From Pseudoxanthobacter soli DSM 19599 (GTDB lineage Bacteria > Pseudomonadota > Alphaproteobacteria > Rhizobiales > Segnochrobactraceae), in assembly GCF_900148505.1 (NCBI RefSeq), contig NZ_FRXO01000006.1, positions 248,001 to 312,000 on the forward strand: a stretch of DNA of 64,000 nucleotides, written 5' to 3'. Below the pieces are notes generated by a model. The model searched no databases, was not told the origin of the DNA, and worked only from the letters and a program-made list of their open reading frames with translations. Below, piece after piece: positions 34,329 to 41,513 of the stretch (positions within the stretch are counted from its first letter, which is position 1; every line of letters starts with the position of its first letter). The position numbers and the translations under genes are program-made.

Positions 34329-35284
34329 TAGGCCTTGTCGACGACCTCGGCCGCGTTGTCCTTGTTGACGAGCAGCGGCGGGCTGTCGATCACCGGCTCG
34401 AGCTTCTCGCCGTCGAGGAACTTCTTGATGTTCTCGACCTGGATCTGCGCGAGCTTGGCCGGCTCCTGGATGGCACCGGCCTTCAGGATCGAGTTCTCCT
34501 CGATGTGCTTGACGCCGAGCTTGTCCACGAAGGCATAGAGCTTCACGTCGTCACGGCCGATCTGCTGGATGGCGGCGATGGCGCCGAGCGCTGCCGGCTC
34601 GGTGTCCGAATAGACCACGGTGATGTCGGGATTGCCCTGCAGCATTTCGGTCGTGACCTTGAGCGACGTGGTCTCCTCGACCTTGCCGTTCACCAGCGCC
34701 ACGAACTTGACGTTCGGGTTGGAGGCGAGCGCCTCCTTGAAGCCGTCGTCGCGGGCATTGGCAGACACCGAGGTCGGCTCGCCGACGATGCCGATCACCG
34801 CCTTGCCGTCCGCGCCGATATCCTTGAGGAGCTGTTGACCGATATAGACGCCGCCGGCTTTCTGGTCGGTCTGCACGGCCTGCTCGACCTTCAGGCCCTC
34901 CGCCTTGAGGCCTTCGGGATCCGGCAGGAGGTTGATGGTGAAGACCGGGATCTTGGCCTGGTTCAGCTCGGAGACGGACGCCACACACGGGCCGGAGGAG
35001 ACGCAGTTCAGCGCCACCGCGCTGACGCCCTGCTGAACGAGCGTCTGGATCTGCGACAGCTGCTTGGCGTCGTCGTTGTCGGCGATCATCACGCGGACAT
35101 CGAAGCCCTGCTTGGCGCCGTTTTCCTCGAAGCTCTTCTTCATGGCGACATAATAGGGATTGGTCAGGTTCGGCAGCGCCACGCCGAGAACCTTCTTGTC
35201 TTGCGCGTGGGCGGCCGGGGCCGCGAACGCGAGCGACACAGCGAGCGTCGCCAAGAGCGACTTGATCACGTATTTTTTCTTCAT
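34325..35284 (-). CDS. Sugar ABC transporter substrate-binding protein (RbsB-like)
   Basis: 319-residue periplasmic binding protein. The signal peptide MKKKYVIKSLLATLAVSLAF is followed by AAPAAHA and cleavage before QDK. The Peripla_BP_4 fold is evident (VLGVALPNLTNPYYVAMKKS; LVQQGVSAVALNCVSSGPC; ITVVYSDTEPAALGAIAAIQ). The CVSSGPC segment could form a disulfide. CAGGAGGAAACG precedes the ATG. It is the binding component of the pentose/ketose importer. The ligand is inferred only from the kinase and epimerase in the operon. Confidence 0.92.
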   Translation of the reverse strand: MKKKYVIKSLLATLAVSLAFAAPAAHAQDKKVLGVALPNLTNPYYVAMKKSFEENGAKQGFDVRVMIADNDDAKQLSQIQTLVQQGVSAVALNCVSSGPCVASVSELNQAKIPVFTINLLPDPEGLKAEGLKVEQAVQTDQKAGGVYIGQQLLKDIGADGKAVIGIVGEPTSVSANARDDGFKEALASNPNVKFVALVNGKVEETTSLKVTTEMLQGNPDITVVYSDTEPAALGAIAAIQQIGRDDVKLYAFVDKLGVKHIEENSILKAGAIQEPAKLAQIQVENIKKFLDGEKLEPVIDSPPLLVNKDNAAEVVDKAY

Positions 35285-35367
35285 CGTTTCCTCCTGGTTG
35301 AATGATGAAATCGTGCGCCGGGCCCGCCGGCGGTATCTGCGGAGCGCGTCCGGCCGGCTGACGCGTC

Positions 35368-35435
35368 CGACCGGCAGAAACCGGTCGAGACAGCGGCCGT
35401 CTTCGCATCGCCCGCACAGCACCGATCCGTGCGGG
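35368..35435 (-). promoter_or_regulatory. Two intercistronic hairpins between permease and binding-protein genes
   Basis: The 171-bp gap holds stems CGACCGG/CCGGTCG (35368-35387) and CCCGCAC/GTGCGGG (35411-35435). They lie between the permease stop and the binding-protein start. They could stabilise the downstream binding-protein message or attenuate the operon. Confidence 0.4.
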
Positions 35436-35455
35436 ACAGGCTCGGACCGTGCGGA

Positions 35456-36469
35456 TCAGGCGCCGGCCGAGAACTTCTTCTTGAGGAGCGCGACCCAGGG
35501 CATGGAAAGCCGGCTGGAAGAGCGCATCGTGTCGAACGTCACGCCGACGAGGATGATCAGGCCGATGACCAGGGGCTGCCAGTAGGCGCTGACGTTCAGC
35601 ACGTTCATGAGGTTGGAGATGGTCGCGATCAGCGTCGCGCCGATCATCGCGCCCCAGATCGAGCCGATGCCGCCGAACAGGCTGACGCCGCCCACCACCG
35701 CGCCGGCGATCGAAAAGAACAGCTCGTCGCCACGCCCGGCGGTCGGATAGCCCGTCATCAGTCGCGAGCCGTAGATCAGGCCGCCGCAGGCGCCGCAGAA
35801 CCCGGAGATGGCATAGACGAGGACGGTGATGCGGGATGTGTTGACACCGGCAAGCCGCGCGGCTTCGACATTGCCGCCGACCGCGAAGATGTGCGTGCCG
35901 GTCACCGTGCGCTTGATGAACAGCGCTGCCGCCACCACGGCAATGAACAGCGCAACGACCGGAAACGGAATGCCGAAAAGCTTGTACTGGCCGATGAAGC
36001 GGTAGCCGAAATCCATCACGCGGATGGATTCCGCCCCGGTGATGATCTGCGGGATGGAGGCGGCGACGCCCATCATGGCGAAGGTGACGATGAACGGCGG
36101 CACCCCGGTCTTGTCGATGATCACGCCGTTCAGCGCGCCGGCCAGCGCCCCGACGCCGAGGACGAGAAGCGCCGCCGCGGGCCACGGCAGGCCGACATAT
36201 TCGATGAACACCGCCGCCAGAACGCAGGTCATGGCGACGATCGAGCCGCAGGAGAGATCGATCCCGCCGGTAAACAGCACGAAGGATTGTCCGAGGCACA
36301 GGAAGCCGATCACCGCGCCGTTGAGAAGCAGGATGAAGATGTTCGACAGCGTCAGGAAGTTCGGAGAGGCGAACGCCCCGACGATCATGACGACGACCAG
36401 CACGAAGGCGATGCCGGCCTCGGCGGGAACGCGGATCTGCCTGCCGCCCTGCGGTTGGTTCTGTGTCAT
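35456..36469 (-). CDS. Sugar ABC transporter permease (RbsC-like)
   Basis: 337-residue BPD_transp_2 permease with about nine hydrophobic segments. It carries the signature GGIDLSCGSIVAMT, the NVEAARLAGVNTSRITVLVYAISG loop region and VVGGVSLFGGIGSIWG near the C-terminus. GGGAGGGAG precedes the ATG, which overlaps the kinase stop by four bases (ATGA). It is the only permease of this importer and would act as a homodimer, unlike the two-permease system at 7-9 kb. Confidence 0.9.
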   Translation of the reverse strand: MTQNQPQGGRQIRVPAEAGIAFVLVVVMIVGAFASPNFLTLSNIFILLLNGAVIGFLCLGQSFVLFTGGIDLSCGSIVAMTCVLAAVFIEYVGLPWPAAALLVLGVGALAGALNGVIIDKTGVPPFIVTFAMMGVAASIPQIITGAESIRVMDFGYRFIGQYKLFGIPFPVVALFIAVVAAALFIKRTVTGTHIFAVGGNVEAARLAGVNTSRITVLVYAISGFCGACGGLIYGSRLMTGYPTAGRGDELFFSIAGAVVGGVSLFGGIGSIWGAMIGATLIATISNLMNVLNVSAYWQPLVIGLIILVGVTFDTMRSSSRLSMPWVALLKKKFSAGA

Positions 36470-37935
36470 TGCGGTGTCTCCCTCCCGCCCCGTGCGAGGG
36501 GCAATGCCGCCCTGTAGGCGGCCCGCACGTCTTGACTGCGTGCGGTTTCCGGCGTGCGCGGCTCTGCCACGACGGCGTAGTGAGGCTCCCATTGCCTGGC
36601 GACGTCGGCGGCCTGGCGCCCCTGGACGGCGGCGGCCGCCTGCACGGCGGCACCCGCCGCGGCCGCTTCCGGCAGGTCGCAGCTCCAGACCGGCTGGCCG
36701 GTCAGGTCAGCGAGGATCTGGCGATAGGCGCGCGAGCGCGACGCACCGCCGGTGACGATCAGCCGGCCGCCGCGTTCCAGCCCGAGGGAGGCGAGGTAGT
36801 CGCCGCCTTCCAGGAGGCCGCAGATCACGCCCTCGACGGCCGCGCGGGCGATCTGCCCCGGTTCGACATCGCTGCGCAGGCCCGCCAGAATGCCGGTGGC
36901 GTTCGGCAGGTCGGGCGTCCGCTCGCCGTCGAGATAGGGCACCAGAACGAGCCCGCGCGCACCCGGCTCCGTCGACAGCGCCATCGCGTCGAACTCCTCG
37001 GTCCCGGCGCGCAGGATGCGGCGGAAGGCATCGGTGACCTTCGCGGAGTTGAGGGTGGTGATCATCGGCATGAAGGCGCCGGTGGCGTCGGCATAGCCGT
37101 TGACGAGGCCCTTCTCGTCCTGGATGCCGACCGGCGTCACGCCATAGTAGGTGCCGCTCGTTCCCAGCGAGATGACGACGTCGCCCTCGCGGATGCCCAT
37201 ACCCAGCGCGGCGGTCATGTTGTCGCCCGAGCCGGCCGCCGTGACCGCTCCTTCGAGCGCTTCAAGCCCTTCGATGCGCTGCACCGAACCCGACGCGGCG
37301 CTCGAATCGATGATGTCAGGCAGGACGCGCGCCCAGTCGGTCCCCGGCACCGCCAGGTCGGCGAGCGCGTGGTCCCAGGCGTTCGTGAACGGGTTGAAAT
37401 AGCCGGTTCCGGAGGCGACGCCGCGTTCCGTCGCCGCCCGCCCGCTGAGGCGGTAGAGCAGATAGTCGGACGGCAGCATGATCCGCCGTGCCCGGGCGAC
37501 GAGGCCGGGGTGGACGCGCTCGGTCCAGGCGAGCTTGCTCACGGTCAGGGCGGCGGCCGGGACGGATCCGGTCCGGCGGGCCCATTCGGCGATCGGCAGG
37601 TTCCGGCGCAGCCCCTGCGCATCACCGGCCGATTCCGTATCGTTCCACAGCTTGGCGTCACGCAGCGACCGGTCGTCATCGTCGAGCATGACGAGGCCGT
37701 GACCCTGCCCGCCGACCGAAATGCCGGCGATGCGCGGCAGGAAGGCATCGAGGTCGCCGAATGCCGCGACGAGAGCGGCGAACCACGCCTCCGGCGCCTG
37801 CTCGCTGCGCGGCGGCGTGGTCGGCGGATGCGGCTTGCGCGCCTCGGCCACGACCGCGCCGTCCTCCAGACGCCGCAGCACGACGGTGCAGGACTGGGTG
37901 GAGGAGTCGACGCCCGCGACGAGATCGCGCTGCAT
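36466..37935 (-). CDS. xylB: FGGY-family carbohydrate kinase, xylulokinase-like
   Basis: 489-residue FGGY kinase of xylulokinase length, phosphorylating a ketopentose with ATP. The N-terminal phosphate loop is GVDSSTQSCTVVL. The substrate region is GGQGHGLVMLD (Met of the usual GQMHG is Gly here), and the catalytic Asp is Asp238 in AGSGDNMTAAL. The ATP-domain block ISLGTSGTYYGV and the C-terminal RLIVTGGASRSRAYRQILADL are present. It is clustered with a SIS isomerase, importer and epimerase, which supports a pentulose substrate. D-xylulose is likely but not certain given the altered motif. Confidence 0.85.
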   Translation of the reverse strand: MQRDLVAGVDSSTQSCTVVLRRLEDGAVVAEARKPHPPTTPPRSEQAPEAWFAALVAAFGDLDAFLPRIAGISVGGQGHGLVMLDDDDRSLRDAKLWNDTESAGDAQGLRRNLPIAEWARRTGSVPAAALTVSKLAWTERVHPGLVARARRIMLPSDYLLYRLSGRAATERGVASGTGYFNPFTNAWDHALADLAVPGTDWARVLPDIIDSSAASGSVQRIEGLEALEGAVTAAGSGDNMTAALGMGIREGDVVISLGTSGTYYGVTPVGIQDEKGLVNGYADATGAFMPMITTLNSAKVTDAFRRILRAGTEEFDAMALSTEPGARGLVLVPYLDGERTPDLPNATGILAGLRSDVEPGQIARAAVEGVICGLLEGGDYLASLGLERGGRLIVTGGASRSRAYRQILADLTGQPVWSCDLPEAAAAGAAVQAAAAVQGRQAADVARQWEPHYAVVAEPRTPETARSQDVRAAYRAALPLARGGRETPQ

Positions 37936-37939
37936 AATC

Positions 37940-38569
37940 TCAGCCCCCGGCGTTCTGAAGGCGCTTCAGGCTGTCTTCCGCGTCCCGGCCGACCGCGCCG
38001 GACGGATGGGTGAACAGCACCCGATCCCACCCGTAGCCACGCGCGATGCGGCAGACTTCGACCAGGGCGTCGGTCACCGCTGCGGCGGCGAGCGAGCTGC
38101 CGGTGGCGACGACGGCACCGAGATCGCTGTCTTCGGGCAGCGTCAGGCGGATGACATCGTCGGACAATTTCGCGAGCGCAGAGGACGGATCGGCCGTGAT
38201 CGACATCAGTCCGGCGCAGAGGGTTCTGGCGCGGGCGCAGAAATCGTTGAGTTCGGCCGAGCTGCCGCCCTTGGAGATCGCGAGAACGAGGTCTTCTGAC
38301 TGTAGAACGCCGAGCCCGCCGTGAAGACCGTCCGCTGGTGGCAGGTAAAAGGCCGGTGTTCCGCCGACGGACAGAAGATGTGCGGCACGGCTAGCAATCG
38401 CACCGGACGTTCCGCTGCCCGTGACGAGGATCTTACCTTTGCAGGCGACGAACTTGCGGGCAACCGCCAGAAAAGCGTCGTCGACACCGTCCAGCGTTCC
38501 TTGAATCGCCGCGGCATCTGCGCGAATCACCTGCTTGGCGCGCGTGACCCATTCGTGTTCTGCCTGCAT
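37940..38569 (-). CDS. SIS-domain sugar-phosphate isomerase (KdsD/GutQ-like)
   Basis: 209-residue single SIS domain resembling arabinose-5-phosphate isomerases without the CBS pair. Landmarks: KILVTGSGTSGAIASRAAHLL, LHGGLGVLQSEDLVLAISKGG, ATGSSLAAAAVTDAL and FTHPSGAVGRD. The last resembles the HPGGALGR motif whose His is catalytic in KdsD. It probably interconverts an aldose-5-P and ketose-5-P (for example arabinose-5-P and ribulose-5-P). A 6-phospho-3-hexuloisomerase role is an alternative for this size. It is the first gene of the leftward operon, 4 bp before the kinase, with a SorC-type palindrome 65 bp upstream. Confidence 0.8.
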   Translation of the reverse strand: MQAEHEWVTRAKQVIRADAAAIQGTLDGVDDAFLAVARKFVACKGKILVTGSGTSGAIASRAAHLLSVGGTPAFYLPPADGLHGGLGVLQSEDLVLAISKGGSSAELNDFCARARTLCAGLMSITADPSSALAKLSDDVIRLTLPEDSDLGAVVATGSSLAAAAVTDALVEVCRIARGYGWDRVLFTHPSGAVGRDAEDSLKRLQNAGG

Positions 38570-38633
38570 CTGTGCCTCCCTGACGAGGGGGACACTAGGT
38601 CAGGGCATAAACGCCGTCAAGTGAGTGACATTA

Positions 38634-38647
38634 CGCTCATTTGAGCG
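38634..38647. promoter_or_regulatory. Probable SorC/DeoR-regulator operator
   Basis: CGCTCA-TT-TGAGCG is a perfect palindrome (6-bp arms, 2-bp spacer) between the regulator stop and the SIS gene start, 65 bp upstream of the latter. A half-matching sequence, CGCTCATATG, lies at 39610-39619, just before the regulator's own start codon, suggesting autoregulation. Confidence 0.7.
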
Positions 38648-38651
38648 ATTT

Positions 38652-39596
38652 CTACTGCTGATCGGCGGTCAGCGCCCTTGCCACTCCGGCGTCTGTGATG
38701 AGGGTCGTGACCCAGTGGCCGCGCAGGGTCGCGCGGATCGCGTCGGCCTTCTCGATGCCGCCGCCGATGCCGATGCGCTCGGGGATGCGGCGCAGCTGCT
38801 CGGTGCTCAGGCAGAGCCCGGTCTGGTCGAGGGGATTGGGGACGGCCTCACCGTCCTCGTCGATCAGGGTCGCGCAGACGTCGGCGCAGACCTTCTTTTT
38901 CAGCGCGTCGCGCCGCCATTCCTCCGGAAAGCCGGAGCAGAGGCACGATTCGGCCGGCCGCCACGAGCCGATGCCGACCGCGAGCACGTCGATCTTGTCG
39001 TAGCGCGACATCGCATTGGCGATCGACGTCTCGTTGCGCAGCCGCGCGATCAGATCGGGATCGTCGACCCACATCGGCCCGAACAGCGGATAGGCCGCGC
39101 CCCCGCTCGCCCGCGCCACGCGGTGGACCAGTTCGGTCGGGTTCTGCGAGAGATCGAGCCCCGCCGGACTGCCGCCGGCCTGGACGACATCGACCCGCGG
39201 CAGGCGCCCGAGCGCCTTGCCCGTCGCCGACAGCGTGCGGCCCCACGACAGCCCGAGCAACTGCCCGTCGATCAGGGTTTCTTCCAGATAATCCGCGGCG
39301 AGAAGCCCGAGCGGCTCGATCAGTTCGCGCGAATGCAGGTCCGGACCGTCGAGCACCAAGGCGGCGTTCAGCCCGTATTTCTGCCGGAGCTTCTCGGCGA
39401 GCTCGGTGTTCATGTCGCCCTGGTCGTTGATCTCGATCCGGACGATGCCGTCGGCGAGCGCGGCATCGAGGAGGCGGGCGACCTTGAAGCGCGAGATGCC
39501 CAGCTCGTCGGCGATCTGGGATTTGGTCTTCTGCTCGATATAGAAGCGGCGAGCGACCAGAGAGGCCTGAAGCTTGTGAAGCGGGCGTCGGGACAT
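38652..39596 (-). CDS. SorC/DeoR-family sugar-binding transcriptional regulator
   Basis: 314-residue SorC-family regulator. The N-terminal HTH is KSQIADELGISRFKVARLLD (about residues 25-44). The C-terminal sugar-phosphate-binding domain resembles phosphosugar isomerases (GQLLGLSWGRTLSATGKAL; GGSPAGLDLSQNPTELVHRV; IDVLAVGIGSW; IPERIGIGGGIEKADAI). It lies directly upstream of and co-directional with the kinase/importer operon. It is the natural local regulator, with a phosphorylated pentose as likely inducer. The start at 39596 has only a weak ribosome site. Confidence 0.9.
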   Translation of the reverse strand: MSRRPLHKLQASLVARRFYIEQKTKSQIADELGISRFKVARLLDAALADGIVRIEINDQGDMNTELAEKLRQKYGLNAALVLDGPDLHSRELIEPLGLLAADYLEETLIDGQLLGLSWGRTLSATGKALGRLPRVDVVQAGGSPAGLDLSQNPTELVHRVARASGGAAYPLFGPMWVDDPDLIARLRNETSIANAMSRYDKIDVLAVGIGSWRPAESCLCSGFPEEWRRDALKKKVCADVCATLIDEDGEAVPNPLDQTGLCLSTEQLRRIPERIGIGGGIEKADAIRATLRGHWVTTLITDAGVARALTADQQ

Positions 39597-39958
39597 TTGA
39601 GAGGCTTTCCGCTCATATGTTGCAGTGCCAATGGCTTTGCCAGACTGCTGGGCGGCCGGCAACGGGCACCGGCCGGGCGGCGACAGCCAAATTGACGCGA
39701 TATAGGATATCCCCGCAACCGGACGTTACGATCGCCGCCGGCGCGGACGACCGACAGCACCCCGATGCGCGCTTCGTGCACGCTTCATGCGCGCCTGGTG
39801 CGCGGTCGGCGCACACAAAGGGGCGTGCAATGCGCGCCGCCGCGGCGAACACGCGGTGCGCCCGGCGGAAAGCCGATCTTCGGGCTCAGCTCTGGGGCCG
39901 GGCTCGGGCTTCGACCCGGCTGGAGGCAGCGTCGGGCGCGCTGGTCGAAGCAGAGGAA
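39597..39958. other. 362-bp gap between sorC-type and vapC-type genes
   Basis: No gene supported. It contains the half-operator CGCTCATATG at 39610 near the regulator start, a small hairpin GTGCGC/GCGCAC at 39798-39814, and GC-rich sequence beyond. Confidence 0.4.
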
Positions 39959-40372
39959 TCAGAAGTCCCAGGGGGAGATCAGGTCGAGCCCCGTGGTGGC
40001 GAAGTCGGAGAGGTTCCGCGTCGCCAGCCGGCCGCCGGCCACCCTGGCGATCGCCGCGATCATTCCGTCGGGCGCCGACATCGGCCGGCCCTGGCGCGCG
40101 GCCTCTCCCATGATTTCGCCATAGGCAAGCGCAGCCTCCTCGGTCAGGCCGAAGATACGTCCCGCGAAGCGGCGGCGCCACTCGGCCAGTCCGCTTTCGA
40201 GGCGCGAGGCGCGCTGATCGGGACGGATGCGGGCGATGCCGAACGCGATCTCGGCGATCGTCACGGTCGGCAAAGCCAGTTCGGCGTCGTGGCGCACCAG
40301 CCACGCGATGACGGCGCCGTCGGGGGTCTTCTTCAGCGTCTCGGAAACGACATTGGTATCGAGAAAGATCAC
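39959..40372 (-). CDS. vapC: VapC-type PIN-domain toxin
   Basis: 137-residue PIN-domain ribonuclease of a type II toxin-antitoxin pair. The metal-binding acidic residues are Asp5 (FLDTNVVSE), Glu41 (IAEIAFGI), Asp102 (SAPDGMIAAIA) and Asp123 (RNLSDF). The start is a GTG at 40372 overlapping the antitoxin stop (GTGA), typical of coupled vapBC pairs. VapC toxins cleave tRNA or rRNA; the exact RNA target here is unknown. The LISPWD ending matches many alphaproteobacterial VapC/FitB proteins. Confidence 0.9.
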   Translation of the reverse strand: MIFLDTNVVSETLKKTPDGAVIAWLVRHDAELALPTVTIAEIAFGIARIRPDQRASRLESGLAEWRRRFAGRIFGLTEEAALAYGEIMGEAARQGRPMSAPDGMIAAIARVAGGRLATRNLSDFATTGLDLISPWDF

Positions 40373-40617
40373 AGATCCGGCCCCATGTGCGGACGCCGCG
40401 ACGCCCGGATGACCGTTTCGAGATCGAGGTCGGTGCCGCACTCGGCCGCGAGGCGGGCGTAGAATTCGGACGCCGGTGTCCGTCCCGTTTCCCGCGCCTC
40501 GTAGGCTTCGAGAGCCCGCTCGACGACATCGGCGATCGTACGGTTTTCCCGCCGCGCCAGACGGTGCGCCAGATCCCGCGCCCGCGCGCTGCGGACGGAC
40601 AGTTGCGGTTCGGCCAT
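40369..40617 (-). CDS. vapB: VapB-type antitoxin (PSK-type DNA-binding)
   Basis: 82-residue antitoxin. Its N-terminal half (QLSVRSARARDLAHRLARRE then NRTIADVVERAL) resembles the PSK/Rv0623-type ribbon-helix-helix DNA-binding domain. The C-terminal tail (RPHMGPDL) would bind and block the toxin. AAGGAGATCGAC before the ATG is an excellent ribosome site, stronger than that of the toxin, which fits the need for excess antitoxin. The palindrome 40660-40677 upstream is its probable autoregulatory operator. Confidence 0.88.
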   Translation of the reverse strand: MAEPQLSVRSARARDLAHRLARRENRTIADVVERALEAYEARETGRTPASEFYARLAAECGTDLDLETVIRASRRPHMGPDL

Positions 40618-40640
40618 GTCGATCTCCTTCTGCCTGCCAG

Positions 40641-40677
40641 ACAATAGGCTCTGTTCCGTCTGCCATCAAGATGGCAG
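40641..40677 (-). promoter_or_regulatory. vapBC promoter with overlapping palindromic operator
   Basis: Reading leftward, TTGATG (40669-40664), a 17-bp spacer and TATTGT (40646-40641) form a plausible sigma-70 promoter 24 bp before the vapB ATG. The -35 lies inside a perfect palindrome, CTGCCATC-AA-GATGGCAG (40660-40677), well placed for repression by the VapB-VapC complex. Confidence 0.65.
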
Positions 40678-40751
40678 GGGATGGCAAGCCGGCATGAACG
40701 GCGCCTTCTCCGCTCGAAGAAATCGGCTCCGATTCAAAAGCTGGAGCAGAG

Positions 40752-40794
40752 CCTTGTCGCTCAGATCGGTTCGATCTGAACGGGCCATGCTTCA
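40752..40794. repeat. Extragenic hairpin repeat, copy at end of TetR gene
   Basis: CCTTGTCGCTCAGATCGG followed by TTCGATCTGAACGGG and ATGCT matches the element at 34285-34323 with a single mismatch in the 34-base core. It has a 7-bp stem (TCAGATC/GATCTGA). It ends at the TetR stop codon and may terminate that gene. Confidence 0.65.
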
Positions 40795-41400
40795 GCGGCC
40801 CGCCGCCCGGAAGCGCAGGCCGTCGATCAAAAGCGCCACCATTCGGCGCGCCTCCGCGACCTCACCGTTGCTGGCGGGCGCGGCGAGGCGCATGGCCGCC
40901 AGCAGCACCTCGCGGGCGTCGACATCGTCCCGCACCTCGCCGGCCGCGGCAGCCGAATCGAGCAGCCGGCGCAGCGCGGGCGCGAGCTGGCCCTGAACAT
41001 AGTCCGGCAGAGACTGATAGGCCGGATCGCCCGAATGCAGCGCCGGCCCGAGGCCCCGCTTGGTGCCGGCGAGATCGACCAGCCGCTGCACCCAGGAGGC
41101 GAGCGCTTCGCCCGGCGGCAGGGTGCCGCCCAGCATCGCGGCCGCGGCGACGCACTCGTCCACCTCGCGCCGGATGATCGCCTTGATCAGGTCCGAGCGC
41201 TGCGGAAAGTGCCGGTACAGCGTGCCGACCCCGACGCCGGCCTCGGCGGCGATCGTCCGCATCGGCGCATCCACCCCGAGCCGGTCGAACACCGCCCGGG
41301 CGGCGGAAAGCAGGGCATCGACATTGCGGCGCGCATCGGCCCGCTGCGGGCGGTCCGGCTCGGCCGGCGCGTGCGGCCGCCCCTCGTCCAGTCCGGTCAC
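40792..41400 (-). CDS. TetR-family transcriptional regulator
   Basis: 202-residue TetR regulator. The N-terminal HTH is MRTIAAEAGVGVGTLYRHFP with the DLI-KAII follow-up helix, and the C-terminal domain is the SBP-like TetR_C type. It is divergent from an aldo/keto reductase gene. Two 15-bp operator-like repeats (CGGAACACTGTTCCG and CGGACGCCCGTTCCG) lie in the 113-bp gap over the reductase promoter. It probably represses that gene and itself in response to a small hydrophobic or carbonyl compound. Confidence 0.9.
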   Translation of the reverse strand: MTGLDEGRPHAPAEPDRPQRADARRNVDALLSAARAVFDRLGVDAPMRTIAAEAGVGVGTLYRHFPQRSDLIKAIIRREVDECVAAAAMLGGTLPPGEALASWVQRLVDLAGTKRGLGPALHSGDPAYQSLPDYVQGQLAPALRRLLDSAAAAGEVRDDVDAREVLLAAMRLAAPASNGEVAEARRMVALLIDGLRFRAAGR

Positions 41401-41412
41401 TCGAATCGCTCC

Positions 41413-41441
41413 TTGCTAAACGGAACACTGTTCCGTATAAA
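41413..41441 (+). promoter_or_regulatory. Promoter of the aldo/keto reductase gene
   Basis: TTGCTA (41413-41418), a 17-bp spacer and TATAAA (41436-41441) make a good sigma-70 promoter reading toward the reductase. The first TetR-type operator fills the spacer next to the -10. Confidence 0.7.
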
Positions 41442-41458
41442 AACGGACGCCCGTTCCG
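41421..41458. promoter_or_regulatory. Two tandem TetR-type operators
   Basis: CGGAACACTGTTCCG (41421-41435) is a perfect palindrome with 6-bp arms. CGGACGCCCGTTCCG (41444-41458) shares its CGGA and GTTCCG ends. They are 23 bp centre to centre, about two helical turns, and flank the -10 element, so TetR binding would block RNA polymerase. Confidence 0.75.
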
Positions 41459-41513
41459 CTTCCTGTCTACGCCGCGCCCCGGGCTTCCGCCAGCCTTTTC
41501 AAGGGAGACGATC

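Noticed and set aside
36466-37935. Kinase as glycerol kinase or ribulokinase
   Set aside because: Length and motifs fit the xylulokinase branch better and the operon contains a ribulose-phosphate epimerase; ribulokinases are usually longer.
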